Shown here: piece after piece, positions 51,193 through 60,089 of the stretch | Numbering within the stretch: the first letter of the stretch is position 1 | Layout: each line of letters opens with the position of its first letter | DNA from: Bradyrhizobium sp. sGM-13 | GTDB taxonomy: Bacteria; Pseudomonadota; Alphaproteobacteria; Rhizobiales; Xanthobacteraceae | Assembly: GCF_018398875.1 (NCBI RefSeq) | Contig: NZ_JAGWDK010000029.1 | Location: forward strand, 1 to 64,000 | Length of the DNA: 64,000 bases | Direction of reading: 5' to 3' | Made by a program: the position numbers and the translations under genes | The notes under the pieces: model-generated | What the model was told of the DNA's origin: nothing | Database searches by the model: none | Seen by the model: the letters and a program-made list of their open reading frames with translations, nothing else

Positions 51193-53310
51193 GTGACACA
51201 AGCCGCCGCCAGAAAGCCCGCCCTCTCGCCGCCGGTCGCCCCGCGCCGGCCGCATACTTTCACCACGCACGGCATGACCGTGCAGGACGACTATGCCTGG
51301 CTGAAGGACCCGAAATGGCAGGAAGTGCTGCGCGACCCCTCGATCCTCGATCCGGACATCCGCAAATATCTGGAAGCCGAGAACGATTACACCGAGAGCC
51401 TGCTCGGCCACACCGCCGTCCTGCAGAAGAAACTGGTCGCGGAAATGCGCGGACGGATCAAGGAAGACGATTCCAGCGTGCCGTCGCCGGACGGCCCGTT
51501 TGCCTATTTGCGAAAATTCCGCGAGGGCGGGCAGCATGAAATGTTCGGCCGCACGCAGCGCGATGGCGGCGCGGTAAGAATCGTGCTCGACGGCGACGCC
51601 CTCGCCAAGGACCATGAGTATTTCAAGTTCGGCGGCGCGCGGCATTCGCCTGACCATCGACTGCACGCATGGAGCGCCGACACCAAAGGCTCGGAATATT
51701 TCTCGATCCGCGTGCGCGACTGGGAGACGGGGATCGACCGCGACGATCTTGTCGAGGAGACCGACGGCGGCATCGTCTGGAGCAAGGACTGCCAAAGCTT
51801 CTTCTATGTCAAACTCGACGACAACCATCGCCCGATGCAGGTGTGGCGACACCGGATGGGCACCAAGCAAGCCGACGATACGCTGGTCTATGAAGAAAAG
51901 GATTCCGGCTGGTTCACCCATCTGCACGAGAGCTCTTCCGGCCGTTTCTGCGTGATCGCCGGCGGCGATCATGAGACCTCGGAACAGCGGCTGATTGATC
52001 TCGCCAATCCCGAAGCGCCGCCGCGGCTGGTGGCGGCACGCGAGGAAGGCGTGCAGTATTCGATCGCCGACCGCGGCGAAGAATTGTTCATTCTAACCAA
52101 TGCGGACGACGCGATCGACTTCAAGGTCGTGACCGCGCCGCTCGCCTCGCCCGAGCGCGCCAACTGGCGCGATTTGATTCCGCACCGCGCCGGCATCTAT
52201 GTGCTCGATGTCGAACTCTATGCCGGCCACATGGTGCGGCTGGAGCGCGCCAATGCGCTGCCCGCGATCATTATCCGCGATCTCGGCAACGGCGAGGAAC
52301 ATGCCATCGCCTTTGACGAGGCGGCGTATTCGCTCGACACCATGGGCAGCTATGAATTCGAGACAACCAATCTGCGGTTTTCCTATTCGTCAATGACGAC
52401 GCCGTCGGAAGTCTATGACTACGACATGGCGAAGCGAACGCGCGTCTTGCGCAAGCGGCAGGAGATTCCGTCAGGCCATGACCCGGCTGACTATGTCACC
52501 ACGCGGATCATGGCGACGTCGCATGACGGCGCGTTAGTGCCGGTCTCAATCCTGCACCGCAAGGACCTCGTGCGCGACGGCAAGGCGCCGCTGCTGCTCT
52601 ACGGCTACGGCTCCTACGGCATGGCAATGCCGGCCTCGTTCTCAACCAACCGACTGTCGCTGGTCGATCGCGGCTTTGTCTATGCGATCGCGCATATCCG
52701 CGGCGGCGCGGACAAAGGCTGGGGCTGGTATCTCGACGGCAAGCGCGAGAAGAAGACGAACTCGTTCGATGATTTCGCTGCCGCTGGCCGCGCCTTGATC
52801 GAAGCAAAATACACCAGCGCCAAGCGCATCGTCGGCCATGGCGGCAGCGCCGGCGGCATGCTGATGGGAGCTAGCGCCAACCGGGCCGGCGAATTGTTCG
52901 CCGGCATCGTCGCCGAAGTGCCGTTCGTCGACGTCCTCAACACCATGCTCGACGACACGCTGCCGCTGACGCCGCCGGAATGGCCGGAATGGGGCAACCC
53001 GATCGAGAGCGAAAGGGATTTTCGCACCATTTTGTCGTACTCGCCCTACGACAATATCGCGGCGAAGGAATATCCCGCTGTGCTTGCGATGGGCGGCCTG
53101 ACCGATCCGCGCGTCACCTACTGGGAGCCGGCGAAATGGATCGCGCGGTTGCGCGCGACCATGACCGGCGGCGGGCCGGTGCTGCTGCGCACCAACATGG
53201 GCGCCGGCCACGGCGGCGCGTCGGGCCGGTTCAACCGGCTGGATGAAGTCGCGATCGCCTATGCGTTTGCGCTATGGGCGGTGGGGCTGGCGGAGAAGGG
53301 TGAGGTGTAA
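51193..53310 (+). CDS. ptrB: Oligopeptidase B (prolyl oligopeptidase family S9A)
   Basis: A 705-aa serine peptidase that cuts short peptides after basic residues. The N-terminal seven-bladed propeller is followed by an alpha/beta hydrolase domain. The nucleophile is in VGHGGSAGGMLMG (Ser about residue 555), the acid Asp in MGGLTDPRVTYWEPAKW and the His in NMGAGHGGASGRF. GYGSYGMAMPASFS and HIRGGADKGWGWY are S9A hallmarks. GTG 51193 has GACGAGGACC upstream. It is probably cytoplasmic since no signal is seen. It stands alone. Confidence 0.92.
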   Translation: MTQAAARKPALSPPVAPRRPHTFTTHGMTVQDDYAWLKDPKWQEVLRDPSILDPDIRKYLEAENDYTESLLGHTAVLQKKLVAEMRGRIKEDDSSVPSPDGPFAYLRKFREGGQHEMFGRTQRDGGAVRIVLDGDALAKDHEYFKFGGARHSPDHRLHAWSADTKGSEYFSIRVRDWETGIDRDDLVEETDGGIVWSKDCQSFFYVKLDDNHRPMQVWRHRMGTKQADDTLVYEEKDSGWFTHLHESSSGRFCVIAGGDHETSEQRLIDLANPEAPPRLVAAREEGVQYSIADRGEELFILTNADDAIDFKVVTAPLASPERANWRDLIPHRAGIYVLDVELYAGHMVRLERANALPAIIIRDLGNGEEHAIAFDEAAYSLDTMGSYEFETTNLRFSYSSMTTPSEVYDYDMAKRTRVLRKRQEIPSGHDPADYVTTRIMATSHDGALVPVSILHRKDLVRDGKAPLLLYGYGSYGMAMPASFSTNRLSLVDRGFVYAIAHIRGGADKGWGWYLDGKREKKTNSFDDFAAAGRALIEAKYTSAKRIVGHGGSAGGMLMGASANRAGELFAGIVAEVPFVDVLNTMLDDTLPLTPPEWPEWGNPIESERDFRTILSYSPYDNIAAKEYPAVLAMGGLTDPRVTYWEPAKWIARLRATMTGGGPVLLRTNMGAGHGGASGRFNRLDEVAIAYAFALWAVGLAEKGEV

Positions 53311-53353
53311 ACCGCATCCGCTCCACGACCTAACGCGCAACTATCAAGGTTGG

Positions 53354-53514
53354 TCGTCCCTGCGAACGCAGGGACCCATACCGCGGAATCTATCTGTATC
53401 GCTCCGTGGTCGCCGACCTCCATAACAACATCGGCCTGTGGTTATGGGTCCCGGGTCGCGCTTCCGCCTTCGCTCTTCGAGCTACGGCGGACAGGTCGCT
53501 TGCCCGGGACGACG
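53354..53514. repeat. Palindromic intergenic repeat, family B, chimeric right half
   Basis: The left end GGTCGTCCCTGCGAACGCAG is normal. The right half is GGTTATGGGTCCCGGGTCGC followed by a CTTCGAGCTACGGCGGACAG stretch and GCCCGGGACGACG, a different subtype. It lies between the converging oligopeptidase and RraA-type genes. Confidence 0.75.
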
Positions 53515-53533
53515 GTGGTGGGCGAAATGCAAG

Positions 53534-54253
53534 TCACCGCCCGTTCTTCTTTCGCCACTCGGCGAAATCGGTCAGCGTCTGCGGATCGGTCGCCGGATAG
53601 AGCCCGAAAATGCCGCGGCCGTTCTGGACCTGTTCGGTGACGAAATCCTCGAACGCCGTCATCTCGACCGTCTCGTCGGCGATCTCGTCGGCCAGATGCG
53701 CGGGGATCACGATCACGCCGTCGGCATCGCCAAGAATAACATCGCCCGGAAACACCGGCGCGTCACCGCAACCGATCGGCACGTTGATCTCGATCGCCTG
53801 ATGCAGCGTGAGATTGGTCGGCGCGCTCGGGCGGTGGTGATAAGCAGGGAAGCCGAGCTTTGCGATCTCGGCGGAGTCCCGAAAGCCGCCATCGGTGATA
53901 ACGCCGGCGCAGCCGCGCTGCATCAGCCGCGTCACCAGGATGGCGCCGGCGGACGCGGCCCGGGCGTCCTTGCGGCTGTCCATCACCAGCACCGCGCCGG
54001 GCGGGCAATCCTCGATCGCCTTGCGCTGCGGGTGGCTGCGGTCGCGAAACACGTCGATCTTGTTGAGGTCCTCGCGCGCCGGCATGTAGCGCAGCGTGAA
54101 GGCTTCACCGACCAGCACCGGTTGATCGGGGCCCAAGGGGTGCACATCCTGGATCATCTGGATGCGGAAGCCGCGGTTGAATAGCGCGGTGGCGACGGTG
54201 GCCGTGGAAACGGTTTTGAGTTTGTTGCGGGTGGCGTCGCTCAGTTTTGTCAT
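53534..54253 (-). CDS. RraA-like protein (HMG/CHA-type aldolase family)
   Basis: 239 aa. The RraA fold is shown by CPPGAVLVMDSRKDARAASA, GAILVTRLMQRGCAGVITDG and GFRDSAEIAKLGFPAYH. The last includes the D-x20-R-D arrangement used by class II pyruvate aldolases such as 4-hydroxy-4-methyl-2-oxoglutarate aldolase. That motif argues for aldolase rather than RNase E inhibitor. It is the last gene of the minus-strand importer-dehydratase-lactonase group, 110 bases after SMP-30, and would split a keto-acid from the dehydratase step. ATG 54253 is used; the open frame upstream belongs to the repeat and SMP-30 gene. Confidence 0.87.
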   Translation of the reverse strand: MTKLSDATRNKLKTVSTATVATALFNRGFRIQMIQDVHPLGPDQPVLVGEAFTLRYMPAREDLNKIDVFRDRSHPQRKAIEDCPPGAVLVMDSRKDARAASAGAILVTRLMQRGCAGVITDGGFRDSAEIAKLGFPAYHHRPSAPTNLTLHQAIEINVPIGCGDAPVFPGDVILGDADGVIVIPAHLADEIADETVEMTAFEDFVTEQVQNGRGIFGLYPATDPQTLTDFAEWRKKNGR

Positions 54254-54274
54254 TGTGTTCTCGCTTTCTGGGTC

Positions 54275-54354
54275 GTCATTCCGGAGCACTCGCCTCAGCG
54301 AGCGAATCCGGAATCTCGAGATTCCGGGTTCGCGCTTCACGCGCCCCGGAACGA
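54275..54354. repeat. Palindromic intergenic repeat, family C (short form)
   Basis: GTCATTCCGGAGCACTCGCC to GCCCCGGAACGAC with the inner palindrome GGAATCTCGAGATTCC. It lies between the SMP-30 and RraA-type genes, inside the presumed operon. Confidence 0.8.
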
Positions 54355-54363
54355 CATCGTGGC

Positions 54364-55452
54364 TCACACCGCCCCGTGCGCTTCCACATACAGCGCATAG
54401 ACCGAGTGGCAGCTCGTCATGTAGAGGCGATTGTTCTTCGGGCCGCCGAAGGTGAGATTGGCGCACCGCTCCGGCAGGCGGATGTGGGCGAGCGGCTTGC
54501 CGGCGGGGCTGAACACCATCACGCCGTCGAGATCCTCCGGCTTGCCCTTGAGCTGATACACCCGGCGACCGCCAACCTCCGTCGGCTCGGGCTGCAGCGC
54601 GCCGTTGGAGCCCCAGCCGCACCACAAATTGCCGTCGCGGTCGACGCGGAAACCGTCGAGCGCGCCCTGATCTGCGGCGTCGATCAGCTTGGTCTTGTTG
54701 CCCACCGTGCCGTCGTCGTTGACGTCAAAGCTCCAGATGCTGCGGTTTGGCGTGCCCTTCCATTCCACGACATAGAGCTTTTTCTCATCCGGCGAGAACG
54801 CCAGGCCATTGGGATTGACGATGTCGGTGATCACGGCGGTGAGCTTGCCGTCCTTGGGCAGGCGATAGACGTTGGTGGTCGCCTGCTCGGGCTTTTCCTT
54901 CTTGCCTTCCCACTCGCCGTTGATGCCGAACAAGGGATCGGTGAACCAGATGGTGTCGTCGGATTTCACCACGACGTCGTTCGGCGCGTTCAGCCGCTTG
55001 CCCTCGAACTTGTCGGCCAGCACGGCGATCTTGCCGTCCTTCTCGGTGCGGGTGACGCGGCGGGTGACCGAATGCTCGCAGGTGACGAGGCGGCCCTGAC
55101 GATCGCGCGCGTTGCCGTTGGCGTAGTTGGCATTGGCGCGGAAGACCGAGGTCTGGTTGGTCTTCTCGTCGAACTTCATGATGCGGTTGTTGGGGATATC
55201 GGAGAACAGGAGATAGCCTCCTTCCGGAAAATACGCCGGCCCTTCGGCCCAGCGCATGCCGGTCGCGACCTGCTCAATGGTCGAGGAATAGATCCGGTAC
55301 TTTGCAAAACTCGGATCGAGGATTTGCACCGCCGGATCGGGATAGCGCTGGTTCGGCGTGAACGGGAATGATTGCGCGAGGGCGGTGCGCGCGAGCAGCG
55401 TCGTGGCAGCGGCGCCGGCGCCTGCGAGCAGGTTGCGTCGGGTGATGTTCAT
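54364..55452 (-). CDS. SMP-30/gluconolactonase-family protein, Tat-exported
   Basis: 362 aa. It begins ITRRNLLAGAGAAATTLLA, a twin-arginine signal, so the protein is exported folded. The six-bladed SMP-30 propeller has WAEGPAYFPEGGYLLFSDIP (metal Glu, near residue 70), APNDVVVKSDDTIWFTDP (Asn, near 155) and NPNGLAFSPDEKKLYVVEW with the Asn/Asp ligands. A lactonase role on a sugar-acid lactone fits the neighbours. ATG 55452 has GGGGAGGACAACC upstream. It is separated from the dehydratase gene by 141 bases holding repeat C. Confidence 0.9.
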   Translation of the reverse strand: MNITRRNLLAGAGAAATTLLARTALAQSFPFTPNQRYPDPAVQILDPSFAKYRIYSSTIEQVATGMRWAEGPAYFPEGGYLLFSDIPNNRIMKFDEKTNQTSVFRANANYANGNARDRQGRLVTCEHSVTRRVTRTEKDGKIAVLADKFEGKRLNAPNDVVVKSDDTIWFTDPLFGINGEWEGKKEKPEQATTNVYRLPKDGKLTAVITDIVNPNGLAFSPDEKKLYVVEWKGTPNRSIWSFDVNDDGTVGNKTKLIDAADQGALDGFRVDRDGNLWCGWGSNGALQPEPTEVGGRRVYQLKGKPEDLDGVMVFSPAGKPLAHIRLPERCANLTFGGPKNNRLYMTSCHSVYALYVEAHGAV

Positions 55453-55486
55453 CGGTTGTCCTCCCCTGTGATGCTTCTTGTTTGGC

Positions 55487-55588
55487 GTCATTCCGGGGCG
55501 ATGCGGAGCATCGAACCCGGAATCTCGAGGTTCCCCGGTGCGCAATTGCGCACCTGAGGTCTGGTCCTTCGGACCATCTCGGAACGAC
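55487..55588. repeat. Palindromic intergenic repeat, family C
   Basis: GTCATTCCGGGGCGATGCGG to ATCTCGGAACGAC, with GGAATCTCGAGGTTCC and GTGCGCAATTGCGCAC. It is in reverse orientation relative to the copy at 47877. It lies between the dehydratase and lactonase genes. Confidence 0.83.
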
Positions 55589-55593
55589 GACGG

Positions 55594-57330
55594 TCAGTAA
55601 ATCGGCGGCTCCTCGACCGGAGCCCCAAATCCGGTTTCCAGAAAATCGAAGTCGCAGCCTTCATTGGCCTGCTTGATGTGGCGGGTGAACATCCAGCCAT
55701 AGCCGCGCTCGTAACGTGGCTCCGGCGCCTTCCACTCGGCGCGGCGCATTGCGAGCTCCGCCTCCGGCACATCAAGGTTGATGGTGCGGGCGTTGACGTC
55801 GAGCGTGATCTTGTCGCCGGTTCGCACCAGCGCCAGCGGCCCGCCGATGTAGGATTCCGGCGAGACGTGCAGGATGCAGGCGCCATAGCTGGTGCCGCTC
55901 ATGCGCGCATCCGACAGCCGCACCATGTCGCGCACGCCCTGCTTCACCAGTTTGGTCGGGATCGGCAGCATGCCCCATTCCGGCATGCCCGGCCCTCCCT
56001 GCGGACCGGCATTGCGCAGGATCAGCACGTGATCCGCCGTGACGTCGAGATTGGGATCCTCGATCGCCTTCTTCAGCGAAGGATAGTCGTCGAACACCAA
56101 AGCGGGCCCGGTGTGCTTGAGGAAGCGCGGCTCACAGGCACTCGGCTTGATCACGCAGCCATCAGGCGCGAGATTGCCCTTGAGCACCGCAAGCGCGCCC
56201 TCCTTGTAGATCGGATTCTCGACGCTACGGATAACGTCGTCATTATAGACTTCGGCGCGCGCGATGTTCTCGCCGAGCGTCTGGCCGGTGACGGTGACGA
56301 CGTCGAGATGCAGATGCTGCTTGATGCGGCTCATCAGGCCCGGCAGGCCGCCGGCGTAGAAGAAATCCTCCATCAGGTATTTGTCGCCGCTCGGCCGCAC
56401 ATTGGCGATCACAGGCACCTTACGGCTGGCTTTTTCGAAATCGTCGAGCCCGATGTCCTGGCCGGCACGGCGCGCCTGCGCGATCAGGTGGATGATCGCA
56501 TTGGTCGAACAGCCCATCGCCATCGCGACCGTAATCGCGTTCTCGAAGGCTTTTCGGGTCTGAATCTTCTCCGGCGTCAGGTCCTCCCACACCATCTCGA
56601 CGATGCGGCGGCCGCATTCGGAGGCCATGCGGATGTGGCCGGCATCGGCGGCGGGAATCGAGGAGGCGCCCAGCAGCGTCATGCCGATCGATTCCGCAAT
56701 CGCCGTCATGGTCGACGCCGTGCCCATCGTCATGCAGGTGCCGTAGCTGCGGGCGATGCCGGCCTCGACGTCGACCCAGTCCTTGTCGGAGATTTTTCCG
56801 GCACGGCGCTCGTCCCAGTATTTCCAGGCATCCGAGCCCGAACCCAGTGTCTTGCCCTTCCAGTTGCCGCGCAGCATCGGCCCGGCCGGCAGATAGATCG
56901 TCGGCAGGTTCATGCTGGTGGCGCCGAGCAGGAGGCCGGGCGTGGTCTTGTCGCAGCCACCCATCAGCACCACGCCGTCGACGGGGTGGCCGCGCAGCAA
57001 TTCCTCGGCATCCATCGCCAACATGTTGCGGTAGAGCATGGTGGTCGGCTTCAGGAACGATTCCGACAGCGACAGCGCCGGCAGTTCCATCGGAAAGCCG
57101 CCGGCCATCAGGATGCCGCGCTTGACGTCGTCGACGCGGCTCTTGAAATGCATGTGACAGGGCTGCGCATCCGACCAGGTATTGAGGATCGCGATGACAG
57201 GCCGGCCCCTCCATTCCTCCGGCGCGTAGCCCATCTGCATGGCGCGCGAGCGGTGGCCGAAAGCGCGGAGATCATCGGGCGCGAACCAGCGCGCGCTGCG
57301 GAGGTCAGCGGGGTTCTTCTTGATGCTCAT
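55594..57330 (-). CDS. IlvD/Edd-family dehydratase (sugar-acid dehydratase-like)
   Basis: 578 aa, iron-sulfur-dependent dehydratase of the IlvD/Edd family. ILNTWSDAQPCHMHFK (first cluster Cys), LMGGCDKTTPGLLLGA (second, with metal Asp and Lys) and ARSYGTCMTMGTASTM (third Cys) are intact, and GYPGM-like GGPGMPEWG and VRLSDARMSGTSYGACILHV complete the active site. Length and motif pattern lie nearer the arabinonate/xylonate dehydratase branch than branched-chain IlvD. It starts at ATG 57330, overlapping the permease stop by four bases. The open frame runs to 58095 only as a shadow of the permease gene. Likely product: a 2-keto-3-deoxy acid. Confidence 0.92.
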   Translation of the reverse strand: MSIKKNPADLRSARWFAPDDLRAFGHRSRAMQMGYAPEEWRGRPVIAILNTWSDAQPCHMHFKSRVDDVKRGILMAGGFPMELPALSLSESFLKPTTMLYRNMLAMDAEELLRGHPVDGVVLMGGCDKTTPGLLLGATSMNLPTIYLPAGPMLRGNWKGKTLGSGSDAWKYWDERRAGKISDKDWVDVEAGIARSYGTCMTMGTASTMTAIAESIGMTLLGASSIPAADAGHIRMASECGRRIVEMVWEDLTPEKIQTRKAFENAITVAMAMGCSTNAIIHLIAQARRAGQDIGLDDFEKASRKVPVIANVRPSGDKYLMEDFFYAGGLPGLMSRIKQHLHLDVVTVTGQTLGENIARAEVYNDDVIRSVENPIYKEGALAVLKGNLAPDGCVIKPSACEPRFLKHTGPALVFDDYPSLKKAIEDPNLDVTADHVLILRNAGPQGGPGMPEWGMLPIPTKLVKQGVRDMVRLSDARMSGTSYGACILHVSPESYIGGPLALVRTGDKITLDVNARTINLDVPEAELAMRRAEWKAPEPRYERGYGWMFTRHIKQANEGCDFDFLETGFGAPVEEPPIY

Positions 57331-58190
57331 GACTGCGTACCCCATTTCTGGACGGTGTTGCGCTCGATCGTGCGGAAGATCAGGTTCTCCACGATCAGGC
57401 CAATGACGATCACGGTCAACAGGCCGGCGAACACGGCGGGGATATCCAGCAAGTTTCGGTTCTCGAAAATGAACCAGCCGAGGCCGCCCTGCCCCGACGA
57501 CACGCCGAACACCAGTTCGGCGGCGATCAGCGTGCGCCAGGCAAACGCCCAGCCGATCTTCAGGCCCGTCAGGATCGAGGCGAAGGCCGCGGGAATCAGG
57601 ATGCGGAACACGTAGGGCAATCCGCGCAGGCCGTAATTGCGGCCGACCATGCGCAGCGTGTTCGAGACGCTCTTGAAGCCGGAATGGGTGTTGAGCGCGA
57701 CCGGCCACAGCACCGAATGGATCAGCACGAACACGAGGCTGCCATTGCCGAGACCGAACCAGATCAGGGCCAGCGGCAACAGCGCGATTGCCGGCAAGGG
57801 ATTGAACATCGCGGTAATGGTTTCGAGGAAATCCGTGCCGATCCGGGTTGAGATCGCGAGAATCGTGAAGATGGCGGCCAGCGCAATGCCGGCGGCATAG
57901 CCCATGAACAGCACCTTCAGCGACGCCCAGGCGCGCAAGGGAATGGTGCCGTCGCGCACCTTGTCGAACATGGTGACGATGGTGTCTTGGAAGGTCGGGA
58001 ACAGCAGCGGATTGTTCAGGATGGTGCCGTAGGTCTCCCAGGCCGCGGCGAGGAAGATGATGATCACGGCCTTGCGCACAAAGCCGTCGTTCCACAACAG
58101 CTCCAGCACCGTCAGCTTGCGCTCGACCTCGGCCGGCACCGCCGCCGTCAGTTCGGCGGCATCGCGCAGCAGAATTCTGGCCTCACCCAT
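57327..58190 (-). CDS. ABC transporter permease (SsuC/TauC-like)
   Basis: 287-aa inner-membrane permease of the BPD_transp_1 fold with about six helices (KAVIIIFLAAAWETYGTILN, VLFMGYAAGIALAAIFTILA, AIALLPLALIWFGLGNGSLV, FVLIHSVLWPVALNTHSGFK). The EAA-type loop is RNYGLRGLPYVFRILIPAAF near residue 190. It pairs with the ATPase and binding protein upstream, as in nitrate/sulfonate/taurine importers. Its stop overlaps the dehydratase ATG (ATGA), so uptake and catabolism are co-expressed. Confidence 0.92.
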   Translation of the reverse strand: MGEARILLRDAAELTAAVPAEVERKLTVLELLWNDGFVRKAVIIIFLAAAWETYGTILNNPLLFPTFQDTIVTMFDKVRDGTIPLRAWASLKVLFMGYAAGIALAAIFTILAISTRIGTDFLETITAMFNPLPAIALLPLALIWFGLGNGSLVFVLIHSVLWPVALNTHSGFKSVSNTLRMVGRNYGLRGLPYVFRILIPAAFASILTGLKIGWAFAWRTLIAAELVFGVSSGQGGLGWFIFENRNLLDIPAVFAGLLTVIVIGLIVENLIFRTIERNTVQKWGTQS

Positions 58191-58202
58191 CGCGCGCTCC
58201 CT

Positions 58203-58976
58203 TTAGTGTGCCGTGACAGCGTCGGCGAACAAGAGATCATGGATCTGCTTTTCCAACCGCGCCGCGCTGCCGTCCTCGCCGGAAACCTTGTCAACGTCAA
58301 TCACCTCGGCCTTGACCCGGCCGGGATGCGGCGACAGCAGCAGGATACGGTTGCCGATCTTGATCGCTTCAGCGATCGAATGGGTGACGAACAGCACGGT
58401 GAATTTGGTCTCCGCCCAAAGCTGCAGCAATTCGTCCTGACAGGTGCGCCGCGTCAGCGCATCAAGCGCTGCGAACGGCTCGTCCATCAGCAAAATATCC
58501 GGCTCCATCGCCATGCCGCGCGCGATCGCGACGCGCTGCTTCATGCCGCCGGACAGCGTGTGCGGATAGGCATCAACGACGCGGGTGAGGCTGACTTTTT
58601 CGATATAGGCCCGCGCCCGCATCTCCGCTTCCTTGCGCGGCAGTTTCCGCGTCATCAGCAGCGGAAACATCACGTTTTCGAGCACCGTCTTCCACGGCAG
58701 AAGCTGATCGAACTCCTGGAAGATCATCATGCGGTCGGCGCCGGGCTCGGATATTTCCCGGCCGGAGATCCGCATCTTGCCTTCGCTCGGCTTCATGTAG
58801 CCGCCGACCGCCTTCAACAGGGTCGATTTGCCGCAACCGGAGGGACCGAGCAGCACGAAGCGATCGGAACGATCGACCGTGAAGCTGACCCGCTCGGTCG
58901 CGGTCACGACCGCGCTCGAGGTCTTGTAGCGCAGTGTTACGTCACTGACGTCGAGAAGCGCGGCCATGTCGATCAA
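58203..58976 (-). CDS. ABC transporter ATP-binding protein (SsuB/TauB-like)
   Basis: 257-aa cytoplasmic ATPase. Walker A is LLGPSGCGKSTLLKAVGG near residue 42, the Q-loop is MMIFQEFDQLLPWKTVLENV, the signature is HTLSGGMKQRVAIARGMA near 141, Walker B is DILLMDEPFAALDAL, and the H-loop is VLFVTHSIAEA. The family and neighbours indicate an SsuB/TauB/NrtD-type importer. Its ATG overlaps the binding protein's stop by four bases, and the permease follows after 12 bases. Confidence 0.94.
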   Translation of the reverse strand: MIDMAALLDVSDVTLRYKTSSAVVTATERVSFTVDRSDRFVLLGPSGCGKSTLLKAVGGYMKPSEGKMRISGREISEPGADRMMIFQEFDQLLPWKTVLENVMFPLLMTRKLPRKEAEMRARAYIEKVSLTRVVDAYPHTLSGGMKQRVAIARGMAMEPDILLMDEPFAALDALTRRTCQDELLQLWAETKFTVLFVTHSIAEAIKIGNRILLLSPHPGRVKAEVIDVDKVSGEDGSAARLEKQIHDLLFADAVTAH

Positions 58977-59992
58977 TTGCCCTTCAGGTCATGCGCGACC
59001 GGCAGGTAATAATCGGTCCACGCCTTGGGCATGGTCTTCAGCGTACCGACCTTGAAGAGATGCGCGGCGAACTTCATGGTGCCCTGCGGCTGCAGGTTCC
59101 ATTCCATCATGCCGGGCTCTTTCAGCCATGCCAGCAAATCCTCGACGCTGGTCTTGTCGCCGGTGACTTCCTTGTAGATCTCAACCGCGGCCTTGGTATC
59201 GCTACGGATCAAATCCTGCGCTTCCTTGGTGGCGTCGCGCACCGCCTGCACGATCTTCGGATTGGCGTCGGCGAATTTGGTCGTGGTGAAGAACTGCGCC
59301 TGGCTGAGCGGCCCGCCCATCACGTCCGGCGACGACAGCACAACATGCGCACCGGGGACGTTCTTCAGTTCGAGGAAGGTGAACGGCGGGATCGCAAAAT
59401 GATTGCGGACCTCGTGCTGGGCATTGGTCATCGCCACATAGGCGTCGGGATGGCCGAGCTGTACCGTGTTGGCATCGAGCTTCGACCACTGGTCGGCGCC
59501 GAAGGTCTCACTTGCCGCGATCTGCAGCACGATCGCCTGCGTCGAGACCTTTACCGTCGGCACGGCGATCTTGTCGTTCGGGCCAAAATCCTTGATCGAC
59601 TTGATATTCGGATCGCGGCTGATCAGCGTCATCGGCTGCGCCGAGGTGGCGACGATGCCCTTGACGCCGCCGCGGGTGCGGTCCCACAGCAGTAACAGAT
59701 TGCCGGTCCCGGTGTTGAGGATGTCGACGCTGCCTGCCAATAGCGCGTCGGTCTGCGCGCCGCCGCCGCTTAAGTTGATCCACTTGGTGGTGACGCCGGG
59801 CACGCCGAGCGAAGCTGCGTGCTTCTCGATCAGCTTGTGTTTTTCCATGATGTGCGAGGGCATGTAGAAAATGCCCGGCTGCCGCGACAGCGAAATCTCC
59901 GTTTTCTGCTGGGCCGCGGCCTGAGAGCCCGGCAGCACCATGGCAAGTGCCGCGACGGCGCCCGCGCAGGCGCTCCAGATTCTGTTTCTCAT
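58973..59992 (-). CDS. ABC transporter substrate-binding protein (NMT1/SsuA-like)
   Basis: 339 aa. The signal peptide is IWSACAGAVAALAMVLPGSQ then AAAQ. The mature protein has the NMT1/THI5-type periplasmic binding fold, with FYMPSHIMEKHKLIEKHA and LSGGGAQTDALLAGSVDILN near residues 70-95 and NTGTGNLLLLWDR after. The ligand is unknown; this class binds sulfonates, taurine, nitrate, pyrimidine precursors and aromatic acids. ATG 59992 is used since CCGGAGGAGATGCACA lies upstream; the frame open to 60016 adds only basic residues. It is the first gene of the minus-strand operon. Confidence 0.92.
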   Translation of the reverse strand: MRNRIWSACAGAVAALAMVLPGSQAAAQQKTEISLSRQPGIFYMPSHIMEKHKLIEKHAASLGVPGVTTKWINLSGGGAQTDALLAGSVDILNTGTGNLLLLWDRTRGGVKGIVATSAQPMTLISRDPNIKSIKDFGPNDKIAVPTVKVSTQAIVLQIAASETFGADQWSKLDANTVQLGHPDAYVAMTNAQHEVRNHFAIPPFTFLELKNVPGAHVVLSSPDVMGGPLSQAQFFTTTKFADANPKIVQAVRDATKEAQDLIRSDTKAAVEIYKEVTGDKTSVEDLLAWLKEPGMMEWNLQPQGTMKFAAHLFKVGTLKTMPKAWTDYYLPVAHDLKGN

Positions 59993-60015
59993 TGTGCATC
60001 TCCTCCGGCGTTTCA

Positions 60016-60056
60016 TTGACGCTTCGAAGGAAATGCACTAATGTATTAGTGCATTT
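60016..60056. promoter_or_regulatory. Perfect 26-bp palindromic operator overlapping a promoter for the GntR gene
   Basis: Bases 60031-60056 read AAATGCACTAAT-GT-ATTAGTGCATTT, a perfect 12-bp inverted repeat with a two-base centre. TTGACG at 60016-60021 and TAATGT at 60039-60044, 17 bases apart, form a plausible plus-strand promoter whose -10 lies inside the left arm. The palindrome also lies 39 bases upstream of the binding-protein ATG on the minus strand. A GntR dimer bound here could repress both directions. Confidence 0.75.
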
Positions 60057-60089
60057 GAAGCAAGCGCCTTTCTGAGGCCGATTCGTTCG

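Noticed and set aside
55678..57615. 645-aa open frame antisense to the dehydratase and permease
   Set aside because: It mirrors the dehydratase gene, has no motif and no ribosome-binding site; the dehydratase cluster Cys motifs settle the strand.
57331..58095. Apparent 255-residue N-terminal extension fusing permease-like coding bases to the dehydratase
   Set aside because: These bases are the permease gene read in another frame; the dehydratase ATG at 57330 overlaps the permease stop as ATGA.
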